Below, piece after piece: positions 16,307-24,497 of a DNA stretch of 64,000 nt. The stretch is taken from positions 1 through 64,000 of the forward strand of contig NZ_JAJQMN010000002.1 of the NCBI RefSeq assembly GCF_028994775.1. The letters run 5' to 3'. A model generated the notes under the pieces. It saw only the letters and a list, made by a program, of their open reading frames with translations. It had not been told where the DNA came from and made no database searches. Origin of the DNA: Promicromonospora iranensis (GTDB lineage: Bacteria > Actinomycetota > Actinomycetes > Actinomycetales > Cellulomonadaceae). Within the stretch, counting starts at the first letter, position 1; every line of letters starts with the position of its first letter. A program made the translations under genes and the position numbers.

Positions 16307-17338
16307 TCAGGGCACCGCCGCAGCCATCGGCCAGCCCTCGGCGGACCACGCCAGCTCCTGGATCGCCAGCCGGAAATCGCCGTCCGACGCGCCGTCGTAG
16401 TAGTGGAAGGCGAGGTGCCCACGGGAGACCGACTGCCCGCCCGGCCCGACCATCACCCCCTCGGTGGCGAGCACCGGGGTGCCGCCGCCCAGGGCGAGAT
16501 CCTTCCCGTCGGCGTCCAGGTAGGGGCCGGTGACCTCCCGCGAGCGGCCGACCGCGATGTTGTAGGTCGACTCGGCGCCGCGGCAGCAGAGGTCCCGGGA
16601 GAAGAACAGGTAGTACCAGCCGTCCCGCTCGACGACGTAGGGCGCCTCGATCGGGTTGTCGGGCACGCCGACCCGGCTCGCGACCGTGACGGGCTCGGCG
16701 CCCGCCACCGGCTTGCCTCCGGGCCACTCCAGCGGGAGCACCTGGAGCCCGCCCCAGAACGACCCGAAGAACAGCCACGGGTTGCCCTCGGCGTCCTCGA
16801 CGATGCCGGGGTCGATGGCGTTGAAGTTGTCCCGCCCCGGCACCGACTCGACGACCAACCCCTGGTCGGTCCAGCCGTAGCCCGGGTCGTCCGGGTCCGG
16901 GGTCGCACCCGTCCGCAGGCCGATCGCCGAGCGGTTCGAGCCGAACGTCGACGCCGAGTAGTAGAGGTACCAGGTGCCGTCGTGCTCGTAGAGCTCGGGC
17001 GCCCAGAAGTTCTCCACGCCGTCGATGCTCGCCCTGACCCACTCGGGGTCGGAGCCGGCGTCCCAGGCGGTGCCGGCGTCGGCCCACGTACGCCCGTCGT
17101 CGTCCGAGCGGCGGATCTGGGGCGCGCCCGCCCCGACGTGCACGTCACCCGTGGAGTACACGAACCACGGCTCGCCGTCACCCCCTGCGACCAGGGCGGG
17201 ATCGTGCACCCGGAGGTCCCCCGCGAGGTCCAGCACCCGGGGACGCGGCTCCCAGGGCTTGGTCACGACCAGTGCCGCCGCCGCGGCGGCGGCACCGACG
17301 GCCGCCACCGCGACGACGGCGGTGCGGCGCCGGATCAC
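16307..17338 (-). CDS. GH43 endo-1,5-alpha-L-arabinanase / arabinosidase, exported or membrane-anchored
   Basis: This 343-residue enzyme starts with an Arg-rich n-region and a long Ala/Val hydrophobic stretch (residues 6-25), so it is exported or N-terminally anchored. The GH43 five-blade propeller follows, with predicted base D46 (VHDPAL), pKa modulator D176 (NAIDPG) and acid E231 (IEAPY). The CCRGAESTYNIAVGRS block is typical of arabinanases. GTG 17338 overlaps the TGA of the GH51 gene by 4 nt, so the two form an operon. It resembles the enzymes at 22435-23814 and 25659-26789. Endo- versus exo-action cannot be decided from sequence. Confidence 0.88.
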   Translation of the reverse strand: MIRRRTAVVAVAAVGAAAAAAALVVTKPWEPRPRVLDLAGDLRVHDPALVAGGDGEPWFVYSTGDVHVGAGAPQIRRSDDDGRTWADAGTAWDAGSDPEWVRASIDGVENFWAPELYEHDGTWYLYYSASTFGSNRSAIGLRTGATPDPDDPGYGWTDQGLVVESVPGRDNFNAIDPGIVEDAEGNPWLFFGSFWGGLQVLPLEWPGGKPVAGAEPVTVASRVGVPDNPIEAPYVVERDGWYYLFFSRDLCCRGAESTYNIAVGRSREVTGPYLDADGKDLALGGGTPVLATEGVMVGPGGQSVSRGHLAFHYYDGASDGDFRLAIQELAWSAEGWPMAAAVP

Positions 17339-18846
17339 TCGCGCTCCAGACGCAGCATCGACCAGGAGACGGGGGGCAGCTCGGCCCGCACCCGGTCGTC
17401 GGCCACCTTCGCGGACGTGTTGGGCTGCGGCAGCACGCTGGTGTCGTCGTCCGCGGTGGCCTGCCAGGTGTGGTCGGGGTTCGACAGCGTGACCGCCTCG
17501 GCCACGCGCATGCCCGGGAAGCCGCGCAGGTCGAGGTCGAGCGCCACCGGTTCGGTCAGCGACCGGTTCACGGCGAACACCACGACGTCGCCGGACTCGG
17601 CATCGTGCGTGGCGACGGCGTCGAGCACGTCCACGTCGCCGAACTTGGCGGTCTCGTGCACGGGCGAGTCGATCGCCAGCCGGAGCACCTCGCCGGCGGC
17701 GTGCCGGGCGGTGAGGGCGAACGGGTGGAAGATCGTCTGCTTCCAGATGCGGCCGCCGGGCTCGGTCATGATCGGTGCGATCACGTTGACGAGCTGGGCC
17801 ATCGACGCCGAGTGCACTCGGTCGGTGTTCCGCAGCAGGGAGATGAGCATGTTGCCCACCACGACGGCGTCGGCCACGTTGTAGCGGTCCTCGAGCAGCA
17901 CGGGCGCCACGGGCCAGTCGTCGCCCGACGGCGGCCGCGACTCGGCGCGCTTCTGGTACCAGACGTTCCACTCGTCGAACGAGATGTGCACGCGCTTGGT
18001 CTGCTTGCGGGCGGCACGCACGGCGTCGGCGGTGTCGGCGACCGCCTCCACGAAGTGGTCCATGTCCACCACGGAGGCCAGGAACGACGCCAGGTCGCCG
18101 TCCTCCTCCCAGTAGTAGGCGTGCGCGGAGATGTAGTCCACGTGCTCGTACGCCTCGGTCAGGACCACGCGCTCCCACTCGCCGAACGTGGGCATCTGCG
18201 ACCCGGACGACCCGCACACGACGAGCTCCAGGCCAGGGTCGATCATCCGCATGGCCCGGGCCGTCTCCGCGGCGAGGCGGCCGTACTCCTGCGGCGTCTT
18301 GCTGCCGATCTGCCACGGGCCGTCCATCTCGTTGCCCAGGCACCACATCTTGATCCGGTACGGGTCCTCGGCACCGTTGGCCCGGCGCTGGTCCGCCCAG
18401 AAGGAGCCGCCGGGGACGTTGCAGTACTCGAGCAGGTCGAGCGCCTCCTGCACGCCGCGGGTACCCAGGTTGACGGCCATCATCGGCTCGACGTCGGCCT
18501 TGGCGGCCCAGCGCATGAACTCGTCGACGCCCACGAGATTCGGCTCGGTCGAGTGCCAGGCCAGGTCCAGCCGCGGCGTGCGCTGCTCGACCGGCCCCAC
18601 CGCGTCCTCCCACCGGTAGCCGGAGACGAAGTTGCCGCCCGGATAACGGACCGTCGAGACGCCGAGCTCTCGCGCGAGCTCGATGACGTCGCCACGGAAG
18701 CCGTCGGCGTCGGCGGTGGGGTGCCCCGGGTCGTGGATGCCCGTGTACACGCAGCGCCCGAGGTGCTCGACGAACGAGCCGAAGGTGCGCCGACGCACGG
18801 GTCCGACGACAAAAGCAGGGTCGAGGGAGACGGTGACGGAGTGCAT
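17335..18846 (-). CDS. abfA: intracellular alpha-L-arabinofuranosidase, GH51 (second copy)
   Basis: This 503-residue cytoplasmic GH51 enzyme is a paralogue of the 5166-6695 product. It starts with a beta strand and the GSFVEHLGRCVYTGIHDPG block. Acid/base E173 lies in CLGNEMDGPW and nucleophile E292 in SFDEWNVWY. A C-terminal beta domain occupies about 380-503. No signal peptide is present. It is first in a two-gene operon with a GH43 gene, and divergent from the CUT1 system at 19043-22433. Two operator copies lie in the shared spacer, the nearer 37 nt upstream of the ATG. Confidence 0.95.
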   Translation of the reverse strand: MHSVTVSLDPAFVVGPVRRRTFGSFVEHLGRCVYTGIHDPGHPTADADGFRGDVIELARELGVSTVRYPGGNFVSGYRWEDAVGPVEQRTPRLDLAWHSTEPNLVGVDEFMRWAAKADVEPMMAVNLGTRGVQEALDLLEYCNVPGGSFWADQRRANGAEDPYRIKMWCLGNEMDGPWQIGSKTPQEYGRLAAETARAMRMIDPGLELVVCGSSGSQMPTFGEWERVVLTEAYEHVDYISAHAYYWEEDGDLASFLASVVDMDHFVEAVADTADAVRAARKQTKRVHISFDEWNVWYQKRAESRPPSGDDWPVAPVLLEDRYNVADAVVVGNMLISLLRNTDRVHSASMAQLVNVIAPIMTEPGGRIWKQTIFHPFALTARHAAGEVLRLAIDSPVHETAKFGDVDVLDAVATHDAESGDVVVFAVNRSLTEPVALDLDLRGFPGMRVAEAVTLSNPDHTWQATADDDTSVLPQPNTSAKVADDRVRAELPPVSWSMLRLERE

Positions 18847-18882
18847 GGAGTTCCTCTCGTGGCGGCAGCGATGCCGCGTGTA

Positions 18883-18906
18883 TACATCGTTGTAGAAGTG
18901 ATGCTA
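18883..18906 (-). promoter_or_regulatory. -10-like TAGCAT and perfect LacI-type operator, copy 4
   Basis: TACATCGTTGTA (18883-18894) is an exact match to TACANCGNTGTA. On the minus strand TAGCAT (18906-18901) precedes it by 6 nt and could be the -10 element for the GH51 gene, so the operator would cover the transcription start. Confidence 0.7.
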
Positions 18907-18920
18907 CCGTGTGCCGCATC

Positions 18921-18937
18921 GATTCTCCATCGATGTA
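18921..18937 (+). promoter_or_regulatory. -10-like hexamer and LacI-type operator, copy 5
   Basis: TCCATCGATGTA (18926-18937) matches TACANCGNTGTA with one mismatch. GATTCT (18921-18926) directly abuts it and may be a -10 element for the rightward CUT1 operon starting at 19043. Confidence 0.5.
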
Positions 18938-19042
18938 ACTTCAAGGTCGAAGAGATAACCGGCACGCTCCGCGACACGTTGTGCCCGCCACTTCCGGCGG
19001 CACGGCCCGCACCCAGCAGCCCGGCTCACGAGAGGAACCGTG

Positions 19043-20392
19043 ATGAAGAAGTCACGCCTGACCACCGGCATCGTCGCCGGCCTGGTCCTGGCCTCCACCG
19101 CCGCCTGCGGCGCTGGTTCGGGAACTGACGACGACGGCAAGCTCACCTTCATGTTCCGCGGGGGCGAGGACGAGAAGGCCGCCTACCAGGAGGCCATCGA
19201 CAGGTTCTCCGAGGAGAGCGGCGTCGAGGTCGAGGTCATCGTCACCGACGCCGACCAGTACGCCACCAAGCTCCAGGCAGCGATCTCGGGCAACAACGTG
19301 CCCGACGTGTTCTACATCGAGCAGGCCAACCTGCAGTCCTACGTGACGTCGGGCGTGCTGCTCGACATCACCGACCACGTCGCGGCCTCCGGCGTCGACC
19401 TGGACAACCTGTGGGAGTACGGCGTCGACTCCTACCGCTACGACGGCACGCTCCAGGGCACGCCCGAGGGCGCGCTCTACGGTCTGCCGAAGGACGTCGG
19501 CCCGTTCGCCATGGGCTACAACAAGACGATGCTCGAGGCCGAGGGCATCGAGCTGCCGAGCCCCGACGAGCCCTACACCTGGGACGACTGGCTCGAGGTG
19601 CTCAAGCAGGTCACCAAGGACACCGACGGCGACAAGAAGATCGACCAGTGGGGCACCGGCCTGAACGTCCAGTGGAACATGCAGGGCTTCGCCTGGAGCA
19701 ACGGCGCCGACTGGACCAACGAGGACCGCACCGAGGTCACCGTGGACACCCCCGAAATGGCCGAGGCGCTGCAGTACATCGCCGACATGACCACGGTGGA
19801 CGCGGTCACCCCGAACGCCGAGCAGGCGGCCACGCTGGACACGTACCAGCGGTGGATGGAGGGCCAGATCGCCTTCTTCCCCGTAGGCCCCTGGGACGTG
19901 AGCACGTACAACGAGCTCGACTTCGAGTACGACCTCATCCCGTTCCCCGCGGGTTCCACCGGTGAGCCCGCCACATGGATCGGCTCGCTCGGCATCGGCG
20001 TCTCGGCGACCACGGCCATGCCGGAGGAGGCCGCCGAGCTGGTGACCTACCTCTCCGCGGACGAGACGGCCCAGCAGACCCTGGTCGACGCCGGTATCCA
20101 GGTGCCGAACCTCAAGGACATGGCCGCCGAGTGGGCGGCCGAGGAGGGCGCGAGCCCGGCCAACCGCCAGGAGTTCCTCGACATCGTCGAGAACTACGGC
20201 CGCCCCATGCCCGCCGCGATGACCTACGGCGCCGCCTGGTACGACGAGATGTGGACCAACATCCAGCCCGTCCTGGACGGTCAGCAGAGCGCCGACGAGT
20301 ACCTGGCCGAGGTGGAGCCGCGGATGCAGGCCCTGCTCGACGAGTCCAACGCCCAGGCCGAGCAGGCCGCGGCCGCGAGCGCCGGCAACTAG
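19043..20392 (+). CDS. extracellular sugar-binding lipoprotein (CUT1 SBP)
   Basis: This 449-residue lipoprotein has its lipobox Cys at residue 22 (STAAC). It carries a family 1 solute-binding fold, starting LTFMFRGGEDEKAAYQEAI. Residues 193-201 read DTDGDKKID, an EF-hand-like loop that may bind calcium. ATG 19043 is chosen over GTG 19040 because GAGGA lies 6 nt before it. It is the first gene of a rightward operon (binding protein, two permeases, GH43, DUF624) under two arabinan-regulon operators. A 22-bp-arm hairpin follows it. The operon context suggests arabino-oligosaccharide import. Confidence 0.9.
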   Translation: MKKSRLTTGIVAGLVLASTAACGAGSGTDDDGKLTFMFRGGEDEKAAYQEAIDRFSEESGVEVEVIVTDADQYATKLQAAISGNNVPDVFYIEQANLQSYVTSGVLLDITDHVAASGVDLDNLWEYGVDSYRYDGTLQGTPEGALYGLPKDVGPFAMGYNKTMLEAEGIELPSPDEPYTWDDWLEVLKQVTKDTDGDKKIDQWGTGLNVQWNMQGFAWSNGADWTNEDRTEVTVDTPEMAEALQYIADMTTVDAVTPNAEQAATLDTYQRWMEGQIAFFPVGPWDVSTYNELDFEYDLIPFPAGSTGEPATWIGSLGIGVSATTAMPEEAAELVTYLSADETAQQTLVDAGIQVPNLKDMAAEWAAEEGASPANRQEFLDIVENYGRPMPAAMTYGAAWYDEMWTNIQPVLDGQQSADEYLAEVEPRMQALLDESNAQAEQAAAASAGN

Positions 20393-20400
20393 CCCTCCCC

Positions 20401-20477
20401 TGGGGTCGGGACCCGGTGGTCGAGCTGGTCGGGACCTGCCTGGTCTCGGCCGGCCCGACCACCGGGTCCCGACCCCA
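20401..20477 (+). terminator. hairpin between binding protein and permeases (attenuator)
   Basis: Perfect 22-bp arms (20401-20422 and 20456-20477) enclose a partly complementary centre related to the GGTCGAGCTTGTCG family. Such hairpins within CUT1 operons usually lower permease expression relative to the binding protein. Confidence 0.75.
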
Positions 20478-20500
20478 CGGCCACTGCAGAGAGGAACCTC

Positions 20501-21394
20501 ATGACTGGCTCGGCTTCGCGCCTGCACCGGTCCGAGCATCGCTGGGCTCTCGCCTTCGTCGCGGCCCCGGTGATCGGCTACCTGCTGTTCACGCTGTATC
20601 CCGTGGGCTTCGCGGTCTACGCGTCACTGACGAACTGGAACGGCCTCGGGATCATGCGGTTCGTCGGCCTGGACAACTACGTCCGGCTCTTCAGCGACGC
20701 GAACTTTCTCGAGTCGCTCTACAACACGTTCTTCTACATGATCGGCATCCCGATCGGCCTGGCCGTGTCTCTGGCCCTGGCCGTCGCGATGAACCGCAAG
20801 ATCGTGGGTCTTACCGCGTTCCGCACCATCTACTACGTGCCGGTCATCTCGTCCCTCGCGGCGATCGCCATCCTGTGGCAGTGGGCGTACAACGGTGACT
20901 TCGGCCTGGTCAACCAGGCCCTGGCCCTCGTCGGCATCGACGGCCCCAACTGGCTGGCGAGCACGTTCTGGGCCAAGCCCGCGATCATCCTGATGGCCAT
21001 CTGGAAGGGCCTCGGGTTCTCGATGATCCTGTACCTGGCCGCCATCCAGTCGGTCCCGCGCTCGCTCTACGAGGCCGCGCAGCTCGATGGCGCGAACGGC
21101 TGGCAGCGGTTCCGCACCATCACGCTGCCCATGGTCCGCCCGGTGACGTTCTTCCTGGTCGTGACCAACGTGATCGGCGGCGCGCAGCTGTTCACCGAGA
21201 TCAACATCATGACGCCCACCGGCGGGCCCGAGTACAGCACCGCGTCCGCCGTCTGGCACATCTGGCGACAGGCGTTCAAGTACCAGCAGATGGGGTACGC
21301 CACGGCCATGGCGATCGTGCTCGGCCTGCTGATCCTCGTCGTCACCCTGATCCAGTTCCGCCTGAACCGGCGCAACAGCTTCGTCATCGACTGA
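20501..21394 (+). CDS. carbohydrate ABC transporter permease (CUT1, MalF-type)
   Basis: This 297-residue membrane permease has about six hydrophobic segments beginning WALAFVAAPVIGYLLFTLYP. The EAA loop is EAAQLDGANGWQRFRTITLPM. GAGAGGAACC lies just before the ATG. It partners with the 21498-22433 permease and the 19043-20392 binding protein. No ATPase gene is present in the operon, so a shared MsiK/MsmK-type ATPase must be encoded elsewhere. Confidence 0.9.
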   Translation: MTGSASRLHRSEHRWALAFVAAPVIGYLLFTLYPVGFAVYASLTNWNGLGIMRFVGLDNYVRLFSDANFLESLYNTFFYMIGIPIGLAVSLALAVAMNRKIVGLTAFRTIYYVPVISSLAAIAILWQWAYNGDFGLVNQALALVGIDGPNWLASTFWAKPAIILMAIWKGLGFSMILYLAAIQSVPRSLYEAAQLDGANGWQRFRTITLPMVRPVTFFLVVTNVIGGAQLFTEINIMTPTGGPEYSTASAVWHIWRQAFKYQQMGYATAMAIVLGLLILVVTLIQFRLNRRNSFVID

Positions 21395-21497
21395 GCCGGA
21401 GGTGCAGCGCAGGGTGCGAGCCGAGGAACGAGGCACGCGCCCGAAGCGAAACCGCAGGCTCAGTCGACCACCAACAGAGACTAAAGGCGGAGGAACC

Positions 21498-22433
21498 ATG
21501 AGTCTCACCACGGCACAGAGCCGCGACCCCCTGAACGGCACCCCTCTCGGCGGTGTCCCGCTCGGCCGCAAGGCCCCTAGCCGCACCCCGATGAGCCGCA
21601 CCACGAGCACCCGGATCGGCGACTGGCTGGTCTTCGTCCTGCTCTCCGCCGGAGCGATCGTGATGATCGCACCGCTGGTCTGGATGCTCTCGACGTCCCT
21701 GAAGACGAAGAACGAGGTCTTCGCCCTACCGCCCGTGTGGATCCCCGAGGTACCGCAGTGGGACACCTACGTGCGGATGTGGCAGGACTCCAACATCCTG
21801 ACCGGCTTCCAGAACAGCTTCATCGTGGCGGCGTCCGTCACGGTGCTGGGCATGATCACGTGCTCGATGGCGGCGTTCGCCATCGCGAAGATGCGCCTGC
21901 CGTTCCGCAACCTCATCTTCATCGGCATGCTGACCGGGATCATGATCCCGTACCCGACCCTGATGATCCCGCAGTTCGTGATGTTCTCGCGGATCGGCTG
22001 GGTGGACACGCTCCTGCCGCTGATCGTCCCGGCGATCTTCGGCAACATCCTCGTGATCTTCTTCCTGCGGCAGTACCTCGAGAACGTGCCGAACTCGATC
22101 ATCGAGGCGGCCAAGATCGACGGCGCCACCTTCTGGCAGATCTTCTGGCGGCTGATCTTCCCGATCATCCGCCCGGCGGTGGCCGCCCAGTTCATCCTCT
22201 GGTTCATGATGGTCTGGAACGACTACCTCGCGCCGATCCTGTACCTGAACACGCCGGAGCGGCAGACGCTCCAGGTGGTCATCGCCAACATGAACGTGCA
22301 GTACGCGACCCAGCGGGACTACCCGCTGATCATGGCCGCGTCCTTCGTCGCGCTGCTGCCCATCCTCGCGGTCTTCCTGATCTTCCAGCGGCAGATCATC
22401 GAGTCGGTCGCCCTCACCGGGACCAAGGGCTGA
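21498..22433 (+). CDS. carbohydrate ABC transporter permease (CUT1, MalG-type)
   Basis: This 311-residue permease has an unusually long hydrophilic N-terminus (about 45 residues, Pro/Arg/Thr-rich) before the first membrane segment WLVFVLLSAGAIVMIAPLVW. The EAA loop reads EAAKIDGATFWQIFWRLIFP. ATG 21498 has GGAGGA 5 nt upstream. An in-frame extension to 21402 exists but lacks a ribosome-binding site. The GH43 gene begins 2 nt after its stop, so the two are tightly linked. Confidence 0.9.
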   Translation: MSLTTAQSRDPLNGTPLGGVPLGRKAPSRTPMSRTTSTRIGDWLVFVLLSAGAIVMIAPLVWMLSTSLKTKNEVFALPPVWIPEVPQWDTYVRMWQDSNILTGFQNSFIVAASVTVLGMITCSMAAFAIAKMRLPFRNLIFIGMLTGIMIPYPTLMIPQFVMFSRIGWVDTLLPLIVPAIFGNILVIFFLRQYLENVPNSIIEAAKIDGATFWQIFWRLIFPIIRPAVAAQFILWFMMVWNDYLAPILYLNTPERQTLQVVIANMNVQYATQRDYPLIMAASFVALLPILAVFLIFQRQIIESVALTGTKG

Positions 22434-22434
22434 C

Positions 22435-23814
22435 ATGGACACCTCCACCTGGGGCGGCCGGCACGTCCACGACCCCACCGTCGTCCGTGACGACGACGGC
22501 ACCTACTGGATGTTCTCCACGGACGCGCGGTCGGACGGGCCGGTACGTGCCGGCGTCCAGGTGCGCACCTCGCGGGACCTGGTGCGCTGGACGTTCCACG
22601 GCTGGGCGCTCGACGGCGTTCCCGGTCCGGCCGCTGACTGGTCCGGGGCACAGGGCCTGTGGGCACCCGACGTCGTCCGGGCGGGTGCGCCCGGGGACAC
22701 CGAGTGGCGCATGTACTACTCCGCGTCGACGTTCGGGTCACGCCGGTCCGCGATCGGGCTCGCGGTCGCACCGCACCCGTCGGGTCCGTGGACCGACCGC
22801 GGCATCGTCGTCGCGAGCGACCACGTGGACGGGCCGCCCGGTCTCGGCCACCCCAACGCGATCGACGCGAACCTCGTCACCGAGCGGCCCGGCGGGCGCC
22901 AGTGGCTGGTCTACGGCTCGTTCTTCGGCGGCATCTACGCGCTGCCGGTCGATCCGGCCACCGGGTTCGTCGTCGACGCACCCGCACCTGGCGCGCTACG
23001 CGACGCTCCGGGAACGCTGCTGGCCCGCCGCTCGCGGCTCGCCGACGGCGCCGTCGAGGGTGCGTTCGTCCTCCCCCGGCCCGACGGTGGCTGGGCACTG
23101 CTGGTCTCGTACGACTCGCTGGCCGGGACGTACCACCTGCGTGCAGCCGTGGGGGACGACGTCATGGGGCCGTTCCGGGACCGGGCCGGGCGGCTGATGA
23201 CCGACGGCGCGGCCGGGACCGAGGAGGCGGCGTCCGGCGTCGACCCGTGGCAGGTCGGGGTGCCGGTCCTGGCGAGCCACCGCCTGGCCGGCGGTCCGGG
23301 CATCCTCGCGCCGGGTCACGCCTCCGTGCTCACCGAGCCGGGCCGCCAGCTCCTGGTCCACCACGTGCGCGACGCCGACGCACCGACCGAGCACCGCGTC
23401 CAGGTGCGCCGGCTCGTGTGGACCCACGACGGCTGGCCGGTGGTCTCGCCGCAGCCCTGGGCCGGAGCGGACCGGGAGGACGACGACACCGGCGGCTGGC
23501 CCGCCGAACCCGGCGCGCTCGACGGCACCTGGGAGGTGCTCGACGTGGGCGCCGCGCCCGCCAAGGTCACCGACGGCGAGAGCGGGCCGCTCGGCGAGGT
23601 GCTGGACGGTGCGCTCGCCGGCGTCGGCGCGGCACGCCCGCTCGGCGCAGGACGCTTTGCCTGGGGTCCCGGCGACGAGGCGTCCGCCGGCCGCAGGTGG
23701 ACCGCCGTCGTCTTTCCCGGCTGGGACGCCGTGCGCGACCGTGCCACGCTGTGCCTGGCGGCGACGGACGACGCAGGCCGAACGGTGACGGGCACGAGGG
23801 TGGACGACCGATGA
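22435..23814 (+). CDS. intracellular GH43 arabinosidase with C-terminal extension
   Basis: This 459-residue enzyme lacks a signal peptide, so it should act on imported oligosaccharides. The propeller (about 8-345) has predicted base D13 (VHDPTV), pKa modulator D144 (NAIDANL) and acid E208 (VEGAFV). Residues about 350-459 form an extra domain ending RTVTGTRVDD, possibly a small beta-barrel; I do not recognise it. The start is 2 nt after the permease stop. The stop overlaps the start of the DUF624 gene (ATGA). Its cytoplasmic location and transporter linkage suggest exo-acting removal of arabinose from short arabinans. Confidence 0.85.
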   Translation: MDTSTWGGRHVHDPTVVRDDDGTYWMFSTDARSDGPVRAGVQVRTSRDLVRWTFHGWALDGVPGPAADWSGAQGLWAPDVVRAGAPGDTEWRMYYSASTFGSRRSAIGLAVAPHPSGPWTDRGIVVASDHVDGPPGLGHPNAIDANLVTERPGGRQWLVYGSFFGGIYALPVDPATGFVVDAPAPGALRDAPGTLLARRSRLADGAVEGAFVLPRPDGGWALLVSYDSLAGTYHLRAAVGDDVMGPFRDRAGRLMTDGAAGTEEAASGVDPWQVGVPVLASHRLAGGPGILAPGHASVLTEPGRQLLVHHVRDADAPTEHRVQVRRLVWTHDGWPVVSPQPWAGADREDDDTGGWPAEPGALDGTWEVLDVGAAPAKVTDGESGPLGEVLDGALAGVGAARPLGAGRFAWGPGDEASAGRRWTAVVFPGWDAVRDRATLCLAATDDAGRTVTGTRVDDR

Positions 23815-24497
23815 CCGAGCTCAGGCCGGACAGGCCGGTGCGCGACACCTCGGCCGAGGACGAGCTCGGCTGGACCGGCGGGGTGATGCGAGTGCTCCGG
23901 CGGGTCACCCGCCTGGTCGAGGTCAACGTCCTGGTCCTGCTGGGAGCGCTCGCCGGGGGCATCGTGCTGGGCGTGTGGCCGGCGGTCCGGGCAGCCAGTG
24001 CGCTGCTGCTCGACGCCGACCCGGCCGAGTCGCCCTGGCGGCCGTTCTGGCGGGCGTGGCGGGACGACTGGCGCCGGACCAACCTGCTCGGCGCTCCGCT
24101 GACCGCGGTGGGCGCGGCGCTGGCCCTGGACTCCCTCGTCCTCGGGCAGCTGGACGGTCCGGCGCGGGCGGCCCTGCAGGCCGGGCTCGTCCTGGTCGGG
24201 GTGTGGACCGCCGTCGTGCTGGCCTACTGGCCGCGTGTGGTGCTGCGCTACGACCGGCCCGCGTTCGAGACGTGGCGCTTCCTGCTGCTGAGCCCTCCGC
24301 TGGGTCCCGGAACGGCGGCGGGCGCCGTGGTGGTGCTCGGCGCGTGCGGCCTGGTGGCGTACGTGGTCCCCCTGCTCGGACTGCTCGCCGGGATCGCGGT
24401 GCCGCTGTGGCTCAGCGGGTTGATGGTCGACGACCGCCTGAACCGCATCGACGAGGTCAGCCGACCGGACGAGGCCAGCCGACCGGCAGCGGGCTGA
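23811..24497 (+). CDS. DUF624 (YesL-like) membrane protein
   Basis: This 228-residue protein has about four to five hydrophobic segments (for example VLVLLGALAGGIVLGVWPAV). It has the DUF624 pattern of a helix pair followed by WRPFWRAWRDDWRRTN. Members are commonly found at the ends of CUT1 sugar transporter operons; their function is unknown. The ATG overlaps the GH43 stop (ATGA). Its 3' end overlaps the convergent lacI gene by 41 nt (24457-24497), so antisense transcription across both ends is likely. Confidence 0.8.
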   Translation: MTELRPDRPVRDTSAEDELGWTGGVMRVLRRVTRLVEVNVLVLLGALAGGIVLGVWPAVRAASALLLDADPAESPWRPFWRAWRDDWRRTNLLGAPLTAVGAALALDSLVLGQLDGPARAALQAGLVLVGVWTAVVLAYWPRVVLRYDRPAFETWRFLLLSPPLGPGTAAGAVVVLGACGLVAYVVPLLGLLAGIAVPLWLSGLMVDDRLNRIDEVSRPDEASRPAAG

